From contig CAZDEE010000024.1 in assembly GCA_964504595.1 (NCBI GenBank), positions 1 to 13,850 of the forward strand: a DNA stretch of 13,850 nucleotides. Direction: 5' to 3'. Positions 1-6,998 of this stretch are shown piece by piece. The notes beneath the pieces are model-generated. The model made no database searches, had not been told where the DNA came from, and worked only from the letters and a program-made list of their open reading frames with translations. The stretch comes from CAG-826 sp964504595. Its GTDB lineage: Bacteria; Bacillota_I; Bacilli_A; RFN20; CAG-826. Within the stretch, counting starts at the first letter, position 1, and every line of letters begins with the position of its first letter. The translations under genes and the position numbers were made by a program.

Positions 1-5
1 TTTAA

Positions 6-34
6 TTGATTTTTTGCTTAAAATAATATATTCT
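6..34 (+). promoter_or_regulatory. Possible SigA-type promoter for the five-gene operon
   Basis: TTGATT at 6-11 and TATTCT at 29-34 are separated by 17 nt, which fits a vegetative sigma factor promoter. The flanks are so AT-rich that chance matches are common. The window also starts only 5 nt upstream, so the true promoter could lie outside. An all-AT inverted repeat (AATTTTAA at 46-53, TTAAAATT at 59-66) sits between this site and the ribosome binding site; it may be meaningless in such AT-rich DNA. Confidence 0.25.
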
Positions 35-75
35 AAATACAATTGAATTTTAATATATTTAAAATTTTTTTGATT

Positions 76-82
76 AGGAGGG
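76..82 (+). promoter_or_regulatory. Ribosome binding site that fixes the start of the first gene
   Basis: AGGAGGG lies 5 nt before the ATG at 88. The same frame is open back to an ATG at 43, but that one has no Shine-Dalgarno sequence. It would also put 15 extra residues ahead of an otherwise perfect lipoprotein signal peptide beginning MKKPK. The 88 start is therefore preferred. Confidence 0.85.
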
Positions 83-87
83 TTAGT

Positions 88-1800
88 ATGAAAAAACCAA
101 AGTTATTATCTGCTTTATTTTATGTCTCATTACTTTCAATTTTTATTTCTAGCTGTAGTAATGGAACGAAGTATTTGACTTCGGAAAGTGAAGGAACTGC
201 GACAATCAAGATATTCAAAGATAATGATTCTCCATCTAAGGAGAGATTTATTTCACCTAAAAAAGTTAAAATGAAGTATTCATATACTTCGTTAAGTGGA
301 CTTTTTTACGAAACAGAAACTGTATGTCCTTCAATAGGAGATGTTAATTTATTAATTATTCCGGTACATATTCCAGGTTCAACAACTTATCGAACTGAAG
401 AAGTCAGAAAAGATATTGAAACTGTTTTTTTTGGTAAGAATAACAATAGTGAATTAGGATATGTTTCTGTAAGTGAATATTTTAAAGAATCAAGTTATAA
501 TCAATTGCTTTTCAAAGGAAAAGTTACAAATTGGTTTGATGTTGATAAATATACGAATATTAAAAAAGCATCTGATGTTTCTTATGGAGAAAAAGGAACA
601 ATTGTAAATGAAATATTACCAGCGGCAGTAAAATGGGCTAAAGAAACACAAAAAGTAAATCTTAAAGATTACGATAAAAATGGTGATGGCGCGATTGATG
701 CTGTTTGGCTTGTTTATGATCATTTAGATTATCTAACAAACGCTCAACAAGAGTTCATTAATGATGGATCTATAGGTGAAATCAATTATAGTTTTACTAA
801 TTATACAGACTGGGATTACAATACATCTAACGCAAAAGAAAATGAAGATCCAACTACTTCAGGATATTCATGGGCTTCTATTTCTTCAATGTATACCGGA
901 TATAGCTTTTTAGATGCGAATGATTTTCCTGTCCTTAGTAACTTAGATTCAATTAAATTAGATTCTCATGTTTATATTAGAGAGACATGCCATCTTTTAG
1001 GATTAGAAAGTTATAACGCAAGTGATGATTCATCATATCATCCAACTGGAATGACTACGATGATGGATTTAAGTGTTGGTGATTTAGATTCTTATTCAAA
1101 AATGTTATTAGGATGGATTACTCCATATGTTGTTTATGGAACAAGTGAAATATTGATTCCTAATGTCACTTCTTCTAATCACGGGGTAATTGTTATTCCT
1201 TCGGATTTTGAAAAAATAAGCGAAGATATTGAAATAGCTATTGCTAATGGTACAATCGATCAATTTGTTTATGAATTTAATCCATTTAGCGAATATATTA
1301 TGATTGATTTATATTCACCTGATGGTCTTAACTATATTGATACATTTGGACAATTGACTAATAACAGCGTAGCTTGTATGGGAGAAACAGGGGTACGTAT
1401 ATATCATGTTGATAGTCGTATTTTTGAATGTGAAATGCTTGAATATGAAGGTGGCCAACTTTTAACATATGTTGATGGTTATATTTGGGATGGCGAAGAA
1501 TTAGATGAAAAAAGCATTATATTTACTCCAATTAATAATCAAAAAAATGAGGAAAGTGTCTATCAACTTCCAGAAACGTATATGTATTATGATCAAATAC
1601 GACTTTTAGAAGCACATGAAATAAATACTTTTAGTAATGGTAAATACGCAACTGAAAAGACTCTTTGGACTACTAAGTCTAATCCTTTTGATATTGCTAA
1701 TTTTGGTTATCAATTCTTTTGTGGAAATTATTGCTTTAACGATGGAAATGACCTTCCATTTAAGATTAAAGTAGAAACATTGAAAGGAGTGGAATTATAA
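88..1800 (+). CDS. Lipoprotein, M6-like metalloprotease paralogue with a destroyed zinc site (probable pseudoprotease)
   Basis: A 570-residue lipoprotein: Lys-rich start, hydrophobic core and lipobox ISSC at residues 20-23. It aligns along its length with the next gene: PSIGD near 81-85, an Asp-rich Ca-type loop D196-K-N-G-D-G-A-I-D204, the active-site segment 292-308, the MMD turn at 325-327, SYSKMLLGW at 335-343, and GVRIYHVD at 435-442. These are hallmarks of the M6 (immune inhibitor A-like) peptidase family. The zinc motif, however, reads R298-E-T-C-H302 instead of HExxH, and the Asp expected six residues after the second His is S308. Two of three expected zinc ligands are gone, so hydrolysis by the normal mechanism is unlikely. 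Seven Cys are present (23, 80, 301, 430, 448, 545, 549) against two in its partner. It overlaps the next gene by 1 nt. A binding, decoy or regulatory role is inference; fold and export are well supported. Confidence 0.85.
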   Translation: MKKPKLLSALFYVSLLSIFISSCSNGTKYLTSESEGTATIKIFKDNDSPSKERFISPKKVKMKYSYTSLSGLFYETETVCPSIGDVNLLIIPVHIPGSTTYRTEEVRKDIETVFFGKNNNSELGYVSVSEYFKESSYNQLLFKGKVTNWFDVDKYTNIKKASDVSYGEKGTIVNEILPAAVKWAKETQKVNLKDYDKNGDGAIDAVWLVYDHLDYLTNAQQEFINDGSIGEINYSFTNYTDWDYNTSNAKENEDPTTSGYSWASISSMYTGYSFLDANDFPVLSNLDSIKLDSHVYIRETCHLLGLESYNASDDSSYHPTGMTTMMDLSVGDLDSYSKMLLGWITPYVVYGTSEILIPNVTSSNHGVIVIPSDFEKISEDIEIAIANGTIDQFVYEFNPFSEYIMIDLYSPDGLNYIDTFGQLTNNSVACMGETGVRIYHVDSRIFECEMLEYEGGQLLTYVDGYIWDGEELDEKSIIFTPINNQKNEESVYQLPETYMYYDQIRLLEAHEINTFSNGKYATEKTLWTTKSNPFDIANFGYQFFCGNYCFNDGNDLPFKIKVETLKGVEL

Positions 1801-1802
1801 TG
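1783..1802 (+). promoter_or_regulatory. Translational coupling junction TAATG with Shine-Dalgarno
   Basis: AAAGGAGT at 1783-1790 lies inside the end of the first gene. The stop TAA (1798-1800) shares its last A with the ATG of the second gene (1800-1802). This arrangement usually gives coupled translation, so the two protease paralogues are probably made in linked amounts. Confidence 0.75.
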
Positions 1803-3353
1803 CGTAAAAAAATATTAACATTAATTCCCTTGCTTTTAATAGCGAGTCAATTATGTGTTTCTTGCGGAAGCGATAATTTAAAGTATAAAGATTCAAAAGT
1901 TACTATTGAAATAACTTCTGGGGATGAAAAAGGAAAGATTTATTCACCAAAAGAAGTTACAATAACTGAAACTCGTCATTCTATTGAAGATAAGTTATTT
2001 TATAACACACAAGTTCTTCCTTCTATTGGTGATATAAAGATTCTTGTTATTCCAATTCTCTTGCCTGGATATGAGGAAATTGATTTAAATGGAGATAGCA
2101 ATAGTGATTTAACGAAAGTTAAAGAAGATTTAGAAACAGCTTTTTTTGGAAAAGAAAACGCAGACTCTTTAGGTTTCGATAGCGTGGCTACATATTATAA
2201 AAAGAGTAGTTATGGAAAATTAAATTTAAGTGGCGTTGTTACAGATTGGTTTAAAGTTTCTGAAAGCGATTTAGGTTATACCGATGCCGCCGCTATAGAT
2301 TATTATGAAACATTTGAAGTTGTTGAAGCTGCGGTTAACTGGGCAAAAAAGAAAGCGAATATAAATATTGCTGAATATGATAATGATAAAGATGGCTATA
2401 TTGATGGTGTTTGGTGCATCTATAGCGCCCCTAATTATCAAAATGGAGGCCCATATACTGATTATAATAACTATTGGGCATATACATCATGGGGTAATCA
2501 AACTACAACGACAAAGCCTAATACGAATAACCCTATATATAACTTATTTGGTTGGGCAAGTTATGATTTTATGTATGGAGAATATGAAGATAAGATTGAT
2601 TCACATACATATATTCATGAAACAGGACACTTTTTAGGATTAAATGACTATTATAGTGATTCTTCAACTTATAGTCCTCTTGGAAAAATTGATATGATGG
2701 ACGCTAATGTAGGAGACCATAATTCTTATTCAAAAATGTTATTAGGATGGACAAAACCGTATATTGTAACCGGTAATGGTAAAATAGATTTATATTCTAT
2801 GGAAAATGAAAATAGTTTTATCGTTATTCCTGATGATAGTTATGATAAAAAAGGAGAATTCGATCCTTTTAGTGAGTATATTTTAATCGAGCTTTATACA
2901 AATGATAGTTTAAACTACATGGATAGTACAATTGGTATTGGAAATATTCCATTAGGAAGTGATAATCCTGGAGTTAGAATATATCATGTTGATAATAGAA
3001 AGTTCATTGTAGATTATGCAAATGTTTATGAAATAACAACAAAAGTATATGAAGGTGAAAAGATTGATAATAAACATCGATTGGTATTACCAATATCTAA
3101 TTCAAGAAGTAGTGATGCTTATAATTCATCTTTAAATTTAGATTCAAGCTTTAATATTTTTGATGAAATTAGATTAATAGAAGCCACTAATGAAGATACT
3201 TTCTCATATGGTGGATATCAAAAAGATAAAACTTATTTTAATAATCAAGTTTTCTCATTAGAAACTTATGGAAATAATTTCTTTGTTAATTTAAATAAAT
3301 TTAACAATGGAAACACATTCTCTTATAAAGTCGAAGTTAAGGAGGTTAAATAA
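1800..3353 (+). CDS. Lipoprotein, M6-like (immune inhibitor A-type) zinc metalloprotease, active site intact
   Basis: A 517-residue surface metalloprotease. The signal peptide ends in a lipobox at C22 (CVSC, an unusual Cys at -3 with Leu at -4). A Ca-type loop D194-N-D-K-D-G-Y-I-D202 precedes the catalytic segment, as in M6 peptidases, where a YDxDxDGxxD stretch is typical. The zinc motif is H273-E-T-G-H277, followed by G280 and D283, that is HExxHxxGxxD. This supplies His, His and Asp as likely ligands and Glu274 as general base. MMD at 299-301 is a plausible Met-turn, and LLGW (314-317) and GVRIYHVD (391-398) match the family's post-catalytic region. There is no C-terminal wall anchor or MAM/PKD-type add-on, so it is compact for the family. 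It probably acts outside the cell on a peptide substrate, tethered to the membrane; the substrate cannot be told from sequence. It follows its inactive paralogue by overlap and precedes the next lipoprotein by 2 nt. Confidence 0.88.
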   Translation: MRKKILTLIPLLLIASQLCVSCGSDNLKYKDSKVTIEITSGDEKGKIYSPKEVTITETRHSIEDKLFYNTQVLPSIGDIKILVIPILLPGYEEIDLNGDSNSDLTKVKEDLETAFFGKENADSLGFDSVATYYKKSSYGKLNLSGVVTDWFKVSESDLGYTDAAAIDYYETFEVVEAAVNWAKKKANINIAEYDNDKDGYIDGVWCIYSAPNYQNGGPYTDYNNYWAYTSWGNQTTTTKPNTNNPIYNLFGWASYDFMYGEYEDKIDSHTYIHETGHFLGLNDYYSDSSTYSPLGKIDMMDANVGDHNSYSKMLLGWTKPYIVTGNGKIDLYSMENENSFIVIPDDSYDKKGEFDPFSEYILIELYTNDSLNYMDSTIGIGNIPLGSDNPGVRIYHVDNRKFIVDYANVYEITTKVYEGEKIDNKHRLVLPISNSRSSDAYNSSLNLDSSFNIFDEIRLIEATNEDTFSYGGYQKDKTYFNNQVFSLETYGNNFFVNLNKFNNGNTFSYKVEVKEVK

Positions 3354-3355
3354 GT

Positions 3356-5002
3356 ATGAAGAAAAATAAAATAATTGCTTTTTTCCTAACGTTAGTAACA
3401 TTAACAAGTTGTAGTACTACTTTAATTTCTCCTTACGAAGATAAGGGACTAGAGGGAAATGCGGAACAAGATACTGTCGAGAAAGGATCTATTAAAAATT
3501 TATATGAAGTTTTACGTGAAGCAGCAAAACAAACTCGCTATTCTTATGAAGTAACTTCTACAGTTAAAGATAATCAATCCCATTTTATTAATTACGTAAC
3601 ACCATATGCATGGTATGAAGAAAATGATAATGAATCACTTAGTTTTGGTTACGCAATGACAAAGGATAATCATGAGATATTTAAATATTATTTAGGGGAT
3701 AATAATGCAGTTATTCCTTCTGTTTATGAGTATAGTGGAACCGATGATGGAGAAATGGTTAAAGTGACTGAATTGTATTCGATTGTAACTTTAACACATA
3801 TTGTTTTAGTGCGGAATTCGTTATCGGAGTTAACCGCTATTGAAACTTCATTAAATAAGTACACTATTACAAATAGTACACTTGCAAGCGTATTTCAATT
3901 TATGTCGTCATATGGATATTCTCTAATGGATTATATGACAACTGTATCAATTGAAATCATTGATTTAGAAAGTGCAATTTTTAAATCAGTTATTCAAGTT
4001 GGTGAATACGGAACAATTACTGGTTTATTTACACCATTAAAAGAAACGCCAATAGACCATGTTGATAAAGCGGCAAGTGAAGGTACTTTAAAGGGAGTAG
4101 ATGCTTATGATGATGTTGCAACTTTCTTTAATAAAACAAAAAGTAATAATTTTGTTTTAGAAGGAATTAAACAAAATCTTTCTACAGGTGCGATTAGCAA
4201 TTATCCACGAACCATTTATTGTACAAATGATTATTTTTATGTTTCATACAATGAAGGTTATGAGAATTATGAAAACTGGGGTTTTGTTTTGGTTCCTAAA
4301 GGAACAGAAATTACTTATGATCAAGAAGTTACTACCGATGGCATAAATTATGTAACAAAGACATTCAAAAAATCAGTTCATTATGATGCTTGCTATCAAT
4401 TTAAACAAAAAGCTGATGGTAGTTTCCATTTTACTGGTTTTGTTGGGCCTATTGAAACAACTTCAACTAAGTATTTAGAAGTTGATGAATTACCTTCAGT
4501 AGGAAAAACAGATACTTTATATATTTTGGTAAATAAAGATGGTACAAAATCTGTCTATGAATGGATAGAAGAATCTGGCTTTGTTGGTGGAAGTTCATGG
4601 ATTGATAGTGTTGGTGATGTCTATATTAATGGTATATCAGCAACATTCTATTTAAGTGGTACTCCACTTAGCGATATCGGCGCTCATTATTTTGAAAAAG
4701 ATTTAGAAAAAGAAAATGTTTATAATTCTAGCGATGGTAGTGTTATGTCCTATCTTGCAAATGGGCTATTTGGTTGGGGATTTAGTGATACAACTACTTG
4801 GATGTCATATATTACTAATTCATATTTAGAAATCATTAAAGATGGTGATGATGTTAGTGGGGCTAATGTTGGATTAGAAGTCACCGCAAATGTTGGTAAT
4901 AATAAATATGAAACTCAACAAATTTATTACACTATTAAGGACTTTGGAAAAGGTAATAAGGCTGAAATTGATGCATTTTTAGAAGGGATTATAGGTGATT
5001 AA
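3356..5002 (+). CDS. Modular lipoprotein of unknown function, paralogue of the next gene
   Basis: A 548-residue lipoprotein with lipobox LTSC at 16-19. AAGGAGG at 3339-3345 lies inside the end of the previous gene, 10 nt before the ATG. I do not recognise a named family. Two diverged modules can be seen, roughly residues 48-245 and 250-548. Each begins with a helix-like stretch (LYEVLREAAKQ near 49-59; VATFFNKTKSNNF at 254-266) followed by Tyr-rich strands. The second contains an aromatic YCTNDYFY patch (288-295) and ends with a DFGKGNKAEIDAFLEG element (529-544). The next gene has equivalents of all these elements. A helix followed by alternating Tyr-rich strands is compatible with LolA- or LppX-like half-barrel lipoproteins, which bind hydrophobic ligands, but that is speculation without a structure prediction. 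No catalytic motif is visible. It lies in the middle of the operon, 2 nt from both neighbours, so co-expression with the proteases is likely. Confidence 0.8.
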   Translation: MKKNKIIAFFLTLVTLTSCSTTLISPYEDKGLEGNAEQDTVEKGSIKNLYEVLREAAKQTRYSYEVTSTVKDNQSHFINYVTPYAWYEENDNESLSFGYAMTKDNHEIFKYYLGDNNAVIPSVYEYSGTDDGEMVKVTELYSIVTLTHIVLVRNSLSELTAIETSLNKYTITNSTLASVFQFMSSYGYSLMDYMTTVSIEIIDLESAIFKSVIQVGEYGTITGLFTPLKETPIDHVDKAASEGTLKGVDAYDDVATFFNKTKSNNFVLEGIKQNLSTGAISNYPRTIYCTNDYFYVSYNEGYENYENWGFVLVPKGTEITYDQEVTTDGINYVTKTFKKSVHYDACYQFKQKADGSFHFTGFVGPIETTSTKYLEVDELPSVGKTDTLYILVNKDGTKSVYEWIEESGFVGGSSWIDSVGDVYINGISATFYLSGTPLSDIGAHYFEKDLEKENVYNSSDGSVMSYLANGLFGWGFSDTTTWMSYITNSYLEIIKDGDDVSGANVGLEVTANVGNNKYETQQIYYTIKDFGKGNKAEIDAFLEGIIGD

Positions 5003-5004
5003 TT

Positions 5005-6984
5005 ATGGGTAAGAAAATTAATTTTCTATTTCTTTCTTTAGCTTTATTATCAACTTGTCTTGTCTCATGTAATGACAATAACAATGTTAATGATAGTTCA
5101 TTATCGAATAAACCTACATATGTTGCTCAAACAGATTTAGAAAGATTTTTTGAAAAACTTCAAAAAAATAATTTTACTGTTTCGTATAGTGATGAATATG
5201 TTAACAATGAAGGTTTAATTAGAAATGCAAATTTTTACTATACTGAATATAGTTGTCAATCAGAAGGTGATTTAGGAAATTCTGGCATTGCTCAAGATGA
5301 TGATGTCGTTTTTCGTTATAATATTGAAGGTGGTAACGTTGTAAGTGGATTGCCACTTATTAATTATTCTACTGGAATCCGTTATGAATCAATTTATGAA
5401 TATACATATGGATTTCAAAACTTTGATATAAGTTTACTTCCAAAAACTTCAGATGAAGAAGGCTTTTATACTTATAAATTTGGAATTAACAATCAAAATG
5501 ATACTTCTGTCCTTGCGGTATTTTTACGAACTGCGAATACGGGAATATATCCACAAGAAGTTAAAATGAAAGTCGTTGGTGAAATGTTAATAATTGAAAG
5601 TATTCTTTTAACTTATGACCATATTGTGCCAGCGCGTTCTGATTATGTTCATACTACAGTATATGATGTAGGTAATACTGAAAATACAATTATTAAGAAT
5701 TATCTAGATAGCGGGAAAACTTCAAAAAAACCACTTGATTTGGCCTTTTATCGTTTTATTAGTCAATATATGAATACGATTAACTATACTTCAAGCCTAG
5801 ATGCAAGAGGTATGCCAGGTGAAACTTTTAATACCACAATGAAATATACAGAAGATGCTGTTTTAAATGTTGAAAACAGCGGAGGAAGATATGGCTATAT
5901 TTCAACTTTAGGTTATGTTTCAATTTTTACTTCTGATGGTAATAAGATAACTTTGACAGGAACCCCTCAATATGATTCAGAAACATATTATACGCAGTTG
6001 TATGGTGAAGTTTATGAATATGATTTTAGAAGTATCACATACGATCTTTTAATTGGATATGTTGATGAAGAGCATCCTAATTCATATATTTTAACAGATG
6101 ATCAATTAATATATATTCTTGCTTATATTTGCTATATCGATATTTATGATTCTATGTCATGCAAAAAGCTTCGTTTAGAAATTGTTAATGAGGAAAAGTA
6201 TGAATTTAATTTATATTTTGATTTATACAATAAAACCACAGGCAGAGATTTAGGTACATTTAAAGCTTCATTTTACGATTTAAATGAGACAACAATTCCT
6301 GAAGTAGATCGTTATTTAAAGCAAGGCGATGATCCAATAACTCAAAATAAAGATACACTTATGGAAGTTTTAGACTTATTTAAAGAAGGTAATTATTCAA
6401 TTGATATGCCTACTTCTATTGGGGTAGCTAAGTATTATTATACGGAAAATTATTTTTATGAAGAATTGTATTCTGATACAAATCAAAATACTGGATATAT
6501 AAAACTTCCTAATAGTAATAACGCAAGTGGTTATGGTATTTATGAGTTTTATATTTATAATAACGAAGTAAATGTTATTAAAGAAAAAGACTATTCTCTT
6601 GGTACAAGTGCTTTAAAATTACCAGGATGTGGAAGTTATTATTTAGGAAATGATGATTTAGGTTATTTCTCTCATTTAACAGATGATTTATATAAAGAAG
6701 ATACTTATGAATTAGGAGTTGTATTAAATCAAAATGTGTGGAAGATGTCATCGAAGGTTTCTTCATTAATCTTTACTTATTTATATGGAACAACTTCTTA
6801 TATTTATCCTTTAGGAACGGGATTACTTGCTTCAAAAGGACAAGATTCTTGTGATACAAAATTGACTATAATATCAGCTTACGTTGCTTATGATGGTTCT
6901 TTTGAAGATCAATATTCGTTAACTTTCTATGATATTGGAAATACTTCACATTCAATTATTGAACAATATTTAAAAAATAATTAG
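5005..6984 (+). CDS. Modular lipoprotein of unknown function with three diverged repeats of about 200 residues
   Basis: A 659-residue lipoprotein with lipobox LVSC at 19-22 and a low-complexity Asn/Ser linker at 23-37. AGGTGAT at 4993-4999, complementary to the 16S 3' end, lies 5 nt before the ATG. Three modules are seen at about 44-238, 245-441 and 450-659. Each starts with an amphipathic segment (for example LERFFEKLQKNNFT at 45-58, LMEVLDLFKEGNY at 452-464). Each closes with an FYDxGNT-like element plus helix: VYDVGNT at 219-225, FYDLNETT at 423-430, FYDIGNT at 641-647, each followed about ten residues later by a Tyr-Leu (YL) pair. The third module aligns best with the second half of the previous gene, including a YTENYFY patch (479-485) matching YCTNDYFY there. 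No known enzyme motif is present. A ligand-binding or structural surface role is the most that can be inferred. The stop codon is TAG, and the next gene begins after 14 nt. Confidence 0.8.
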   Translation: MGKKINFLFLSLALLSTCLVSCNDNNNVNDSSLSNKPTYVAQTDLERFFEKLQKNNFTVSYSDEYVNNEGLIRNANFYYTEYSCQSEGDLGNSGIAQDDDVVFRYNIEGGNVVSGLPLINYSTGIRYESIYEYTYGFQNFDISLLPKTSDEEGFYTYKFGINNQNDTSVLAVFLRTANTGIYPQEVKMKVVGEMLIIESILLTYDHIVPARSDYVHTTVYDVGNTENTIIKNYLDSGKTSKKPLDLAFYRFISQYMNTINYTSSLDARGMPGETFNTTMKYTEDAVLNVENSGGRYGYISTLGYVSIFTSDGNKITLTGTPQYDSETYYTQLYGEVYEYDFRSITYDLLIGYVDEEHPNSYILTDDQLIYILAYICYIDIYDSMSCKKLRLEIVNEEKYEFNLYFDLYNKTTGRDLGTFKASFYDLNETTIPEVDRYLKQGDDPITQNKDTLMEVLDLFKEGNYSIDMPTSIGVAKYYYTENYFYEELYSDTNQNTGYIKLPNSNNASGYGIYEFYIYNNEVNVIKEKDYSLGTSALKLPGCGSYYLGNDDLGYFSHLTDDLYKEDTYELGVVLNQNVWKMSSKVSSLIFTYLYGTTSYIYPLGTGLLASKGQDSCDTKLTIISAYVAYDGSFEDQYSLTFYDIGNTSHSIIEQYLKNN

Positions 6985-6998
6985 AGGGAGGAAGGAAT

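Noticed and set aside
43..87. Upstream in-frame ATG at 43 as the start of the first gene
   Set aside because: It has no ribosome binding site and would bury the signal peptide. The ATG at 88 has AGGAGGG 5 nt upstream and begins a typical lipoprotein leader.
976..996. RETCH in the first protease paralogue explained as a sequencing error of HETGH
   Set aside because: His (CAT) to Arg (AGA) needs all three bases changed, Gly is also Cys, and the Asp ligand is Ser. The surrounding DNA is diverged too and the frame is open, so it is real divergence.
2368..2637. 89-residue open frame on the plus strand inside the second protease gene
   Set aside because: It is a shadow frame across the Ca-loop and zinc-motif coding region, with no ribosome binding site and low-complexity Ile/Met-rich sequence.
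6578..6766. 62-residue open frame on the minus strand
   Set aside because: It is antisense to the coding region of the fourth gene, is His/Asn/Leu-rich, and shows no family features.
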